A program made the position numbers and the translations under genes. The notes under the pieces were generated by a model that was not told the origin of the DNA, did not search any database, and saw only the letters and a list, made by a program, of their open reading frames with translations. A DNA stretch of 64,000 nt from Paenibacillus_AP thailandensis (lineage in GTDB: Bacteria > Bacillota > Bacilli > Paenibacillales > Paenibacillaceae): NCBI RefSeq assembly GCF_042685365.1, contig NZ_JBHUMY010000005.1, positions 39,004 through 103,003 of the forward strand, read 5' to 3'. This document shows, piece after piece, positions 1 to 7,501 of the stretch; positions within the stretch are counted from its first letter, which is position 1, and each line of letters opens with the position of its first letter.

Positions 1-937
1 CGAGCCTTGCGACCGTATCCGCTCCGGTCAAGAGCAGGCCGCCGAGCAGCGCCGAGCACGGAATGATCCAGCGGTAGTCGACGCCGACCAGATAACGGGC
101 GATATGCGGCACAAGAAGGCCGACGAAAGCGATCGGCCCGGCGATCGATACGCCCGCTCCCGCAAGAACGAGAACGATCGCGAGTCCAACGATCTTGATC
201 CATACCGTTTTTTGCCCCAAGGATACGGCAACGTCGTCGCCCAAGCTAAGCAGCGTAATCGACCGGGAGATGACGATCGCCCCGATCATGGCGGCAATCA
301 TCCACGGGCCGACGACGGCAAGCTGCTTCCAATTCGTACCCGCAACGCCGCCCGCCTGCCAGAAGGCGACCTGCTGGCCGATCTTAAACGATATTTCGAT
401 GCCTTGGCTAACGGCAACGAACAACGCGCTCACCGCCGCGCCCGCAAGCGTCAGCCGAATCGGCGTCAAGCCGCCTTTTGCGAGCGATCCGGTCCCGTAA
501 ACGAGCAGCGCGCCGAGCGCCGCGCCCAGGAAACACATAAACATCGTGAACATATAATTGCCGGGCATAAAAGCCATGCATAATGCGAGCGCAAGACCCG
601 CGCCCGCGTTCAGGCCGAGCAGCCCCGAATCGGCGAGCGGATTGCGGGTCATCCCCTGCATGATCGCTCCGGCCACGGCAAGACCCGCGCCGATCAGGAC
701 GGCGGCGACGGTTCGCGGCAGCCGCAGCTCCTGGATCACCACATGCTGCTGAACGCCCGGATTAAACCGGAATACGGCTTCCCATACGGTGCCGAAGCGA
801 ATATCGGCGGCGCCTAACGAGATGGATCCGGCGATGGCGAGCACCAGCGCTGCGGCGCCAAGCAGCAGCACGAAAGCGGCCGCAGCCGGCCGGGTTTTGG
901 CTTTCGCGCCGGATGCGGGATGACGTTCTGAAGCCAT
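1..937 (-). CDS. FecCD-family ferric-siderophore ABC permease (partial)
   Basis: The visible 312 residues are the N-terminal part of an iron-siderophore permease of the FecCD/BtuC family, a membrane subunit that passes ferric-siderophore from a binding lipoprotein into the cell. I translated it by hand: a basic N-terminus, a first membrane helix at about 20-40, then the family stretch RLPRTVAAVLIGAGLAVAG and GAIMQGMTRNPLADSGLLG, and later AGPIAFVGLLVPHIAR. The start ATG (937-935) follows an AAAGG site. The 3' end runs off the window. A promoter and Fur box lie directly upstream, so iron repression is expected. Which siderophore it serves cannot be read. Confidence 0.93.
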   Translation of the reverse strand, partial: MASERHPASGAKAKTRPAAAAFVLLLGAAALVLAIAGSISLGAADIRFGTVWEAVFRFNPGVQQHVVIQELRLPRTVAAVLIGAGLAVAGAIMQGMTRNPLADSGLLGLNAGAGLALALCMAFMPGNYMFTMFMCFLGAALGALLVYGTGSLAKGGLTPIRLTLAGAAVSALFVAVSQGIEISFKIGQQVAFWQAGGVAGTNWKQLAVVGPWMIAAMIGAIVISRSITLLSLGDDVAVSLGQKTVWIKIVGLAIVLVLAGAGVSIAGPIAFVGLLVPHIARYLVGVDYRWIIPCSALLGGLLLTGADTVARL

Positions 938-969
938 ATGTAACAACCTTTCTGTTCGTCCCTCGACAT

Positions 970-988
970 GATAACGATTCTCATTAAC
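970..988 (-). promoter_or_regulatory. Fur box
   Basis: The + strand reads GATAACGATTCTCATTAAC, which matches 16 of 19 positions of the classical Fur consensus. It sits just downstream of the -10 of the permease promoter, at the expected transcription start, a normal place for repression by iron-loaded Fur. Confidence 0.85.
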
Positions 989-990
989 AA

Positions 991-1019
991 ATCATAGCAT
1001 GCCGCGAAAGGTTATTCAA
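991..1019 (-). promoter_or_regulatory. SigA-type promoter of the iron permease
   Basis: On the minus strand TTGAAT (1019-1014) is followed after 17 bases by TATGAT (996-991). The -35 box overlaps the stop codon of thiO, so the iron gene begins its own transcript right at the end of the thiamine operon. Confidence 0.7.
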
Positions 1020-2152
1020 TCGTTTTTTGCAGCGACCGCGAAACGGTCGGGAGCGAAGGCGGATATGGGGCCGGGCGGCTTCTCCCGGAGCAAATCCGCC
1101 ACAATGCGCGCGGTCGCCGGGCTTAGCAATATGCCGTTGCGGTAATGGCCCGCCGCCATCACGATATCGCCCGTCCCGCTTACCGGCCCGATAAGCGGCA
1201 ACCCGTCCGGGGCGACCGGACGAAGGCCGGCCCAGCGGGACGCCGTCTCCTTGCCGCTCAGGAAAGGAAGCGTGCGCTCCCCGCTTCGGATAAGCCGGTT
1301 AATGCCGCGCTCCGTGACCGACGTGTCGAAGCCGGCGGCGTCTTCGGATGCGCCGCATACGAGCCGGTTGTTTTGTTTGCCGACCCAATACGCCTGATTG
1401 GAAAATACGATATGCCGGACTTGACCGAACGGCACCTCGAAGGAGCAGATTTGGCCGCGGACCGGCTGCACCGGAAACGGTATGCCGAGCCACCGCTCGT
1501 ACAGTCCCGTCCATGCCCCGGCGCATATGACGGCTTTGTCAGCGACAAGCGGTTCCGGGAGCCGTTCGCACCGCGCCTCGATGCCGCCGCCCGGCAGCCG
1601 CGTCAAGCCGACCGGCGCTCCGGCATGGTCGGCGATCCGCACGCCCAATCTGCGGCACGCCTTCTCCAGCGCGCGCACAAGCTTGGGCGCGTACACGTGG
1701 CTTTCCCCCGGTATGTAGACGGCTGCCGGAATGCTGTCCGCAAGCGCAGGTTCGAGCTTCCGAAGCGCTTCTCCCTCGACGAGCTCGGCGCTTGCGCCCC
1801 AATCGTTCTGCCATGAGATGCGGGAGAGTGCGTGCAGCAAGTCCGTTTCGCCGTTCAACAGGGTAAGGCTGCCGCTTCGGACCCATTCCGCCCTCTCCCC
1901 CGACGCCTCCTCCACTTCGGCAATCCAGTCGGGATAACAGTTTAAGCTCGCCAGGCAAAGCTGGAAAAAAGCGTCCGGCTGGTCCGTATTCTCGGAAAAG
2001 GCCGCAAGCATCCCCGCCGCCGCTCCGGAGGCTTGCCCGCCGCAAGCGGCGGGTTCGGCGACCGTGACCTGCATGCCCTCGGCCGCGGCCCGGAACGCGC
2101 ACGACAAGCCGATAATGCCGCCGCCGAGCACAAGGACCGTCTGCGCCGTCAT
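1016..2152 (-). CDS. thiO: glycine oxidase ThiO (FAD)
   Basis: ThiO oxidises glycine to iminoacetate (dehydroglycine), the C2-N unit that ThiG uses to build the thiazole of thiamine; this is the aerobic route. The 378-residue protein opens with the dinucleotide fold VLVLGGGIIGLSCAFRAAAE and ends with the DAO-family region GLRPVAPDGLPLIGPV and AAGHYRNGILLSPATA, which closes the FAD site. It is the last gene of the thi operon; its ATG overlaps the thiG stop by four bases (ATGA), pointing to coupled translation. Cytosolic. Other DAO-family oxidases are excluded by the context. Confidence 0.95.
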   Translation of the reverse strand: MTAQTVLVLGGGIIGLSCAFRAAAEGMQVTVAEPAACGGQASGAAAGMLAAFSENTDQPDAFFQLCLASLNCYPDWIAEVEEASGERAEWVRSGSLTLLNGETDLLHALSRISWQNDWGASAELVEGEALRKLEPALADSIPAAVYIPGESHVYAPKLVRALEKACRRLGVRIADHAGAPVGLTRLPGGGIEARCERLPEPLVADKAVICAGAWTGLYERWLGIPFPVQPVRGQICSFEVPFGQVRHIVFSNQAYWVGKQNNRLVCGASEDAAGFDTSVTERGINRLIRSGERTLPFLSGKETASRWAGLRPVAPDGLPLIGPVSGTGDIVMAAGHYRNGILLSPATARIVADLLREKPPGPISAFAPDRFAVAAKND

Positions 2153-2964
2153 GGCTCGCCCTCGCGGGACGCGCCCGAAGAGAATAAAGAGCCTTGCAGG
2201 TCGCTGCTTGCCGAGGCGTACGGTTTCCTCGGAATGCGACCGGCATGGTAGCCGAGCCGGCCGGCTTCGATAGCCAGCTTCATCGCCCTCGCCATCATCG
2301 CCGGATGCTTCGCTTTCGCCACCGGCGTATTCGCCAATATGCCGGAAGCGCCAAGCTCCATCGCCTCGGCGGCGTCCTTGGGAGACCCGATTCCGGCGTC
2401 GACGATCACCGGCACGTTCGCTTCTTCGGCGATCAGCCCGATATTATACGGATTCAGCAGTCCAAGCCCTGTGCCGATCGGCGATCCGCCGGGCATGACG
2501 GCCGCCGCTCCCGCTTCCTCCAGCCGCTTGCACAAGATGGGATCGTCCGACGTATAAGCGAATACGGCGAAACCATCCTTGGCAAGCCGCTCCGTTGCTC
2601 GCAGCGTTTCGATCGGATCGGGGAGCAAGTAACGGGGATTTACGCTGATTTCGACCTTAATCCAATTCCCCATCCCCGCAGCTCTGGCCAAGCTTGCGAT
2701 CCGCACCGCCTCGTCGGCCGTTTGCGAGCCCGACGTATTCGGCAAATACCGGAGCGGCTTATCCTCCAAGTGCTGAAGCAGCGAATCGTCTTCGGCCCGG
2801 TCGAGATCGACGCGGCGGATCGCAAACGTCACCACTTCGGCTTCCGACGCTTCCAGCGCCTGCCTTAGGGCAAGCGGATTCGGAAAACGGCCCGTTCCGA
2901 GAAAAAACCGGGATTTCAGGCTAACGTCTCCGATGCGCAGCGGATCGTTGTACATGTTGTTCAC
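2149..2964 (-). CDS. thiG: thiazole synthase ThiG
   Basis: ThiG condenses deoxyxylulose-5-phosphate, dehydroglycine from ThiO and sulfur from ThiS thiocarboxylate into the thiazole phosphate. The sequence carries the typical opening DPLRIGDVSLKSRFFLGTGR, the pair NTSGSQTADEAVRIA and the late block VPVIVDAGIGSPKDAAEAME followed by GASGILANTPVAKAKHP. I chose GTG at 2964 because AGGAGG lies 11 bases upstream of it; ATG at 2955 is in frame but 20 bases from that site. An upstream in-frame ATG at 3075 would overlap the ThiS coding region and is rejected. 271 residues. It follows the thiE-thiS stop by seven bases. Confidence 0.94.
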   Translation of the reverse strand: MNNMYNDPLRIGDVSLKSRFFLGTGRFPNPLALRQALEASEAEVVTFAIRRVDLDRAEDDSLLQHLEDKPLRYLPNTSGSQTADEAVRIASLARAAGMGNWIKVEISVNPRYLLPDPIETLRATERLAKDGFAVFAYTSDDPILCKRLEEAGAAAVMPGGSPIGTGLGLLNPYNIGLIAEEANVPVIVDAGIGSPKDAAEAMELGASGILANTPVAKAKHPAMMARAMKLAIEAGRLGYHAGRIPRKPYASASSDLQGSLFSSGASREGEP

Positions 2965-2971
2965 TTTACAA

Positions 2972-3826
2972 TCAGCCTCCTCCGACAAAATGGATAAGCT
3001 CCACCGACGCGCCTTCGCGGATCGGCGCTTCCGGCCAGACCGAACGATCGACGATGGCGCCGTCGAGCTCGACAAGCAGCCTTTTCCCTTGCTGCCCGAG
3101 CTGGAGCACCAGCTCTTCCACCGTGGCGGCGGCCACGGTCCGTTCGGCGCCGTTCAACTGGATTCGCCGAACTGCCGCGCCGCCATGCTCCCCGGCAGCC
3201 GTTAATTGCGCTTTGAACGCTTCGCAAACGCGCCGCGGATTATCGCTGCCGACGATGGCGGAGACGGCGCACAGCCGTGCCGCACCGGCGGCCAGCACCT
3301 CGGCCGCGTTCGCCGGCGTAATGCCGCCGATCGCGAAAAAAGGAATCCGGACGCCCGCCGCCGCTTCGCGGACGTAAGCTGTCGTCACGGCCTGCCGGCC
3401 GGGCTTCGTGCCGGTCGGATAAACGGGACCGACGCCGATATAGTCGGCTCCCGCCTCCTGCGCGGCCAGCGCCTGCCCGATGGAATGCGTCGATACGCCG
3501 ACGATTTTATCCGGGCCGAGAAGCTCCCGCGCTTCCGCGAAGCCGCCGTCCTCCTGCCCGAGATGGACGCCGTCCGCATCCGCCAGCTTCGCGATGTCCG
3601 GATAGTCGTTGACGATAAGCGGCACGCCGAAATGCCGCGTCAACTCTTTGAGCGACCGGGCTTTGCGCAGCAGCTCGTCTTTGTCGGCCGTTTTGTCGCG
3701 GAGCTGCACGATATCCGCCCCGCCTTGAAGCGCCTGCTCGATAACGTCCAGCATCGCCCGCCCCGGATGGTAGTTCTCGCCCGTGATGACGTACAGCCGG
3801 ATGTTATCCCAGTTCCAATTCCCCAT
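2972..3826 (-). CDS. thiE: ThiE-ThiS fusion: thiamine-phosphate synthase with C-terminal sulfur carrier
   Basis: Residues 1-212 are a thiamine-phosphate synthase, which joins the pyrimidine pyrophosphate and thiazole phosphate: IVQLRDKTADKDELLRKA, then VNDYPDIAKLADADGVHLGQ, YIGVGPVYPTGTK and PFFAIGGITPANAAEVLAAG. Residues about 219-284 are a complete 66-residue ThiS: IQLNGAERTV, then LLVELDGAIVDRS, ending VELIHFVGGG with the terminal Gly-Gly that ThiF adenylates and thiocarboxylates. Because ThiS is at the C-terminus its Gly-Gly stays free. No in-frame ATG, GTG or TTG lies at the junction, so ThiS is unlikely to be made alone. GAGGGGAG sits 11 bases before the ATG. thiF ends 18 bases upstream. 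Confidence 0.93.
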   Translation of the reverse strand: MGNWNWDNIRLYVITGENYHPGRAMLDVIEQALQGGADIVQLRDKTADKDELLRKARSLKELTRHFGVPLIVNDYPDIAKLADADGVHLGQEDGGFAEARELLGPDKIVGVSTHSIGQALAAQEAGADYIGVGPVYPTGTKPGRQAVTTAYVREAAAGVRIPFFAIGGITPANAAEVLAAGAARLCAVSAIVGSDNPRRVCEAFKAQLTAAGEHGGAAVRRIQLNGAERTVAAATVEELVLQLGQQGKRLLVELDGAIVDRSVWPEAPIREGASVELIHFVGGG

Positions 3827-3844
3827 GAATCGATCGTCTCCCCT

Positions 3845-5173
3845 CTATCCGCATGGTTCCGCCGGCGTTCCGGCGAAAATTTTATCCAAGTCGAGATATG
3901 CGCCGCACAGCGCCGCCGCCTCGCCCGCGTCCGTCGTGCCTTGAACGAGCACCCGCCCGTCCGGAAACAGGACAAGCCGCTGGCCGACCGGCAGCTCGGC
4001 CCGAAGCAAATAAGGATTGGCGGTCAGCCTGCAGCCCTTCCGTTCCAGTTCGGTCCGCGCCGCTTCAAGCGGCAGCGGCGCGGCGAGCGTAAGCTGCACC
4101 GTATCGCGCCCGCAAAGGGTAACCGCCTGCAGCGGAGCCGGCGCGCCGGAGCCGTTCGTCCGCCCGAACGCTCGCTCCGGCGCATATCCGGCGCTTGCCG
4201 CGGCTCCTCCGGACTGACGCATTGGCACCGTCCCCGCCGCATAACCTGCGGCTGCCGCGCCGCTGCCGGGCCGGCGGGCTTGCGCATCGCTCGCCGAACG
4301 TCCTTCGCCTTCCGCATGACCGGCGTTTGCCGGTCCGCCCGGCACGGGCGCCGCGGCCGTTGTCGCGCTGCGGCGCTCCGCTTCAAGCCGCTGCCCCCGC
4401 TCCGCCCCGCGGCCGGGACTGCAATGCGGGCAGCGCCCGTTCCCGGCGGGAAGCTGCGATTCCCGCAGCCGGAAGGGCCACAGGTCCGCGCTGATCCATG
4501 TGTTCCGCAGCGCGTCCTCGTTGCCGGTCAGCAGCTTCAGCGCTTCCGCCGCCTGCAGCGACGCGACCAGATCGACCGCCGGCGATATGACGCCGGCGGT
4601 GTCGCAAGTTTCGCCCTCCTCCGCCTCTTCTCCGCCGATGAGGCAGCGGAGACAGGCGGTGCGGCCGGGCAGAAGCGTCGCACACATGCCCGCCGAGCCC
4701 GTCACCCCGCCGTACAGCAGCGGGATGCCGCGCCTGAAGCATTCGTCCGACAGCAGCAGCCGCGTCGCCGCATTGTCCGTGCCGTCGAGCACGAGATCCG
4801 CACCGTCGATAAGCGGCCCGACCGTGCGGGAATTCACGTCCGTCACGTACGGCACGACGCTCACTTCGCCGTTAATGCGGCGAAGCTTTGCGGCCGCCGC
4901 GGCCGCCTTGGGCAAGGCCGCCTCGGCGTCGGACTCGTCGAACAGCATTTGCCGCTGCAAATTGCTCGGTTCGACATAATCGCGGTCGGCGAGCCGGATT
5001 TCCCCGACGCCGGCCCGCGTCAAATGCTGGGCGAGCGACGCGCCCAGCGCTCCCGCGCCGACGATGAGAACGGCGCTTTCGCCAAGCCGCCGCTGCCCGG
5101 CATGCCCGATCGGCGCAAAGCGGATTTGCCGCGAATATCGCTCATCCCCGTAACGGCGTCCGGCTTCACCCAT
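3845..5173 (-). CDS. thiF: ThiF/MoeB-type adenylyltransferase with long low-complexity insert
   Basis: This E1-like enzyme adenylates the C-terminal glycine of ThiS and helps load sulfur. The ATP loop IVGAGALGASLA is at 37-48, LDGTDN at about 129-134, zinc cysteines are C174/C177 and C248/C251, and the probable acyl-disulfide cysteine is C190 in ETCDTAGVISPAVD. Residues about 252-348 are a Gly/Ala/Arg/Ser-rich stretch without visible fold (4130-4420), followed by a compact 95-residue C-terminal segment. At 442 residues it is far longer than usual ThiF proteins. It overlaps the thiC stop by eight bases. MoeB is the alternative name, but the thi context decides. Confidence 0.9.
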   Translation of the reverse strand: MGEAGRRYGDERYSRQIRFAPIGHAGQRRLGESAVLIVGAGALGASLAQHLTRAGVGEIRLADRDYVEPSNLQRQMLFDESDAEAALPKAAAAAAKLRRINGEVSVVPYVTDVNSRTVGPLIDGADLVLDGTDNAATRLLLSDECFRRGIPLLYGGVTGSAGMCATLLPGRTACLRCLIGGEEAEEGETCDTAGVISPAVDLVASLQAAEALKLLTGNEDALRNTWISADLWPFRLRESQLPAGNGRCPHCSPGRGAERGQRLEAERRSATTAAAPVPGGPANAGHAEGEGRSASDAQARRPGSGAAAAGYAAGTVPMRQSGGAAASAGYAPERAFGRTNGSGAPAPLQAVTLCGRDTVQLTLAAPLPLEAARTELERKGCRLTANPYLLRAELPVGQRLVLFPDGRVLVQGTTDAGEAAALCGAYLDLDKIFAGTPAEPCG

Positions 5174-6926
5174 AAATCGAGCTCCCCGACGCCTTAAACG
5201 CGGCCGACCGCTCCTTCATCCCTTCTTCGATCGCTTCGGCCGTATCCAGCCCTCTGCTTTCGGCGAAATCCCGGATATCCTGCGTAATCCGCATGCTGCA
5301 GAACTTCGGCCCGCACATCGAGCAGAAGTGGGCCGACTTGGCCGCTTCCGCCGGAAGCGTCTCGTCGTGATACGCCATCGCCCGCTCCGGATCGAGCGAC
5401 AGGCGGAACTGATCATGCCAGCGGAACTCGAAGCGCGCCTTCGACAAAGCGTCGTCGCGCTCCCGCGCCCGCGGATGCCCTTTCGCCAAATCGGCGGCGT
5501 GGGCCGCGATTTTGTAGGCGATGACGCCTTCCTTCACGTCTTCCTTGTTCGGCAAGCCCAAATGCTCCTTCGGCGTAACGTAGCACAGCATCGCCGTGCC
5601 GAACCAGCCGATCATCGCCGCGCCGATCGCCGATGTAATATGGTCGTAACCGGGCGCGATATCGGTCGTAAGCGGGCCCAGCGTATAAAACGGAGCTTCG
5701 TTGCAGACCGCCGCCTGCCGGTCCATGTTTTCCTTGATCAGATGCATCGGGACGTGGCCGGGTCCTTCGATCATCACCTGCACGTCATGCCGCCAAGCGA
5801 TTTGGGTCAATTCGCCCAGCGTATCCAGCTCGGCGAACTGCGCCTCGTCGTTGGCGTCGGCGATGGAACCCGGCCTAAGCCCGTCGCCCAGCGAGAAGGT
5901 GACGTCGTACGCCTTCATGATTTCGCAAATTTCTTCGAAATGGGTGTATAAGAAATTTTCCTTGTGATGCGCCAGGCACCAGGCCGCCATGATCGAACCG
6001 CCGCGGGATACGATTCCGGTCACCCGCTTGGCCGTCAGCGGGATGTACCTGAGCAGCACGCCGGCATGGATCGTAAAGTAGTCCACCCCTTGCTCCGCCT
6101 GCTCGATGAGCGTGTCGCGGAACACCTCCCAGCTCAAATTTTCCGCGACGCCGTTTACTTTCTCCAGCGCTTGGTAGATCGGCACCGTTCCGACCGGAAC
6201 GGGGGAATTGCGGATGATCCACTCCCGCGTCGTATGGATGTTCCGTCCCGTGGACAAATCCATAATCGTATCCGCGCCCCAGCGGGTCGCCCACGTCATC
6301 TTCTCCACCTCTTCCTCGATGGAGGAGGCGACGGCGGAATTGCCGATGTTCGCGTTGATTTTCACGTGAAAAGCCTTTCCGATAATCATCGGCTCGCTTT
6401 CCGGATGGTTGATGTTCGCCGGGATGACCGCGCGTCCCGCCGCCACTTCGGAACGGACGAATTCGGGGCTCATCCCTTCGCGCAGCGCAATGAACTCCAT
6501 CTCCGGCGTAACGATCCCTTGCCGCGCATAATGCAGCTGCGTCACGTTGCGGCCCTCGCGGGCGCGAAGCGGACGGCGGCTCAGCGGAAACAGCTCCGCG
6601 CCGCGGGCCCGCGCCGACTCCTCGGAAGCGAAGCCGTTATCCTCCGGACGAACGCTGCGGCCCTCGTAGCTTTCGGTATCCCCTCTTTCCGCAATCCACG
6701 CGGAGCGAAGCGCCGGCAGACCTTTCCGCACGTCCGCAACATAACTCTCGTCCGTATAAGGCCCGCTCGTATCGTACACGCGCACCGGCGCGTTCGCGCT
6801 CACGTTGCCGCTTCTGTCCTCCGTCTCGGACAACGCGATTTCGCGCATCGGCACGCGGATGTCGTCTCTCTCTCCGGTTACGTAAACTTTGCGGCTGCCC
6901 GGCAGCGGCGACATGTGAATAGACAT
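5166..6926 (-). CDS. thiC: phosphomethylpyrimidine synthase ThiC
   Basis: ThiC is the radical-SAM-like enzyme that rearranges aminoimidazole ribotide to HMP phosphate, the pyrimidine half of thiamine. The 586 residues contain NSPVPVGTVPIYQALEKV, FTIHAGVLLRYIPLTAKR, MIEGPGHVPMH and, near the C-terminus, the cluster motif CSMCGPKFC, which binds a 4Fe-4S cluster as CX2CX4C. GGGAGG lies six to seven bases before ATG 6926; a second in-frame ATG at 6914 is too far from it. It is the first gene after the TPP riboswitch. Confidence 0.97.
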   Translation of the reverse strand: MSIHMSPLPGSRKVYVTGERDDIRVPMREIALSETEDRSGNVSANAPVRVYDTSGPYTDESYVADVRKGLPALRSAWIAERGDTESYEGRSVRPEDNGFASEESARARGAELFPLSRRPLRAREGRNVTQLHYARQGIVTPEMEFIALREGMSPEFVRSEVAAGRAVIPANINHPESEPMIIGKAFHVKINANIGNSAVASSIEEEVEKMTWATRWGADTIMDLSTGRNIHTTREWIIRNSPVPVGTVPIYQALEKVNGVAENLSWEVFRDTLIEQAEQGVDYFTIHAGVLLRYIPLTAKRVTGIVSRGGSIMAAWCLAHHKENFLYTHFEEICEIMKAYDVTFSLGDGLRPGSIADANDEAQFAELDTLGELTQIAWRHDVQVMIEGPGHVPMHLIKENMDRQAAVCNEAPFYTLGPLTTDIAPGYDHITSAIGAAMIGWFGTAMLCYVTPKEHLGLPNKEDVKEGVIAYKIAAHAADLAKGHPRARERDDALSKARFEFRWHDQFRLSLDPERAMAYHDETLPAEAAKSAHFCSMCGPKFCSMRITQDIRDFAESRGLDTAEAIEEGMKERSAAFKASGSSIYG

Positions 6927-7269
6927 AAAAAAACCTCCCGGCGGAAAATGAATTTTCCACTAGGAGGCCTCGTCAAGCCTGCGGCCGAAAGCGTACAGGC
7001 GAAAGCGTTGCCGGAGCGGCCGCGGGCGAATGGCGCCCGCTTCCTTGCAGCGCGGCTCTATCCCGCGCTTGCTGCGGCGAATCGTCTTCCCGGCAGACTG
7101 CTTGAAAGCAGCGCTGCTGTCTGTGACAATTCTCCGCTTCACCGGCTTTCCCGACGCGGCAACGGATTTGCCGGAACGCACGCCGCTTTTGCTTCTGACG
7201 GTTTCGTCCGGCAAAAATCGAAGCCGGTGCAAACCGCAAAACGAATCGGCGTATACATTCCGATATGGC
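6927..7269 (-). other. thiC leader downstream of the riboswitch terminator
   Basis: About 340 transcribed bases separate the riboswitch terminator from the thiC ribosome site. I find no reading frame with a ribosome site and no second terminator. The last part holds the thiC Shine-Dalgarno GGGAGG. The octamer CCTAGTGG close to it on the minus strand is the complement of the 5' strand of riboswitch stem P1. Confidence 0.5.
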
Positions 7270-7298
7270 AAAAAAGCCGTTCCCGCGAAGGAACGGCT
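7270..7298 (-). terminator. thiC: intrinsic terminator of the TPP riboswitch
   Basis: On the minus strand a perfect nine-base stem AGCCGTTCC / GGAACGGCT with a six-base loop is followed by a run of T. It lies 72 bases downstream of the aptamer. A second copy of the arm GGAACG about 30 bases upstream (minus strand) can pair with the same CGTTCC and so form an antiterminator. Confidence 0.88.
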
Positions 7299-7370
7299 GA
7301 TAGACGACATCGTTCCCGCGAACAGGACCGAGTCGGCCCGTCGCGCACAGAACGGCAATATCGCATCATC

Positions 7371-7458
7371 CCACTTTCCTACGCTGGCATAACCCAGATC
7401 AGGTTCAAAGGGACCAAAGCCGAAGCTTTATCTCAGCCCTTGCGGGCGCCCCTAGTGG
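7371..7458 (-). promoter_or_regulatory. TPP riboswitch (THI element)
   Basis: The minus strand carries all hallmarks of the thiamine-pyrophosphate aptamer: a P1 stem CCACT/AGTGG, GGGGCGCC, the invariant CTGAGA (7436-7431), and CCTTTGAACCTGATCTGG followed by GTTATGCC and GCGTAGGAAAG. It precedes thiC and a terminator, so TPP binding should stop transcription of the thi operon. Confidence 0.97.
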
Positions 7459-7471
7459 ATTTATGGTAAAA

Positions 7472-7501
7472 ACTATACATCCTCCTGCCAAGGGCTGTCA
7501 A
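7472..7501 (-). promoter_or_regulatory. thi operon promoter inside the end of the glycosyltransferase gene
   Basis: TTGACA (7501-7496) and TATAGT (7477-7472) are separated by 18 bases on the minus strand. The -10 box overlaps the TAG stop codon of the upstream gene. The predicted start, near 7465, lies just ahead of riboswitch stem P1 (5' end at 7458). Confidence 0.85.

Noticed and set aside
2965..3075. Longer N-terminus for ThiG
   Set aside because: It would overlap the ThiS coding region in another frame and lacks a ribosome site; ThiG begins with the usual DPLRIGD block near GTG 2964.
3206..5197. A 663-codon + strand open frame opposite thiF and thiE
   Set aside because: It is antisense to well-conserved genes, Arg-rich, and has no homology that I recognise; a high-GC shadow.
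6960..7358. A 132-codon minus-strand frame in the thiC leader as a leader peptide
   Set aside because: No ribosome site, and it would run through the riboswitch terminator.
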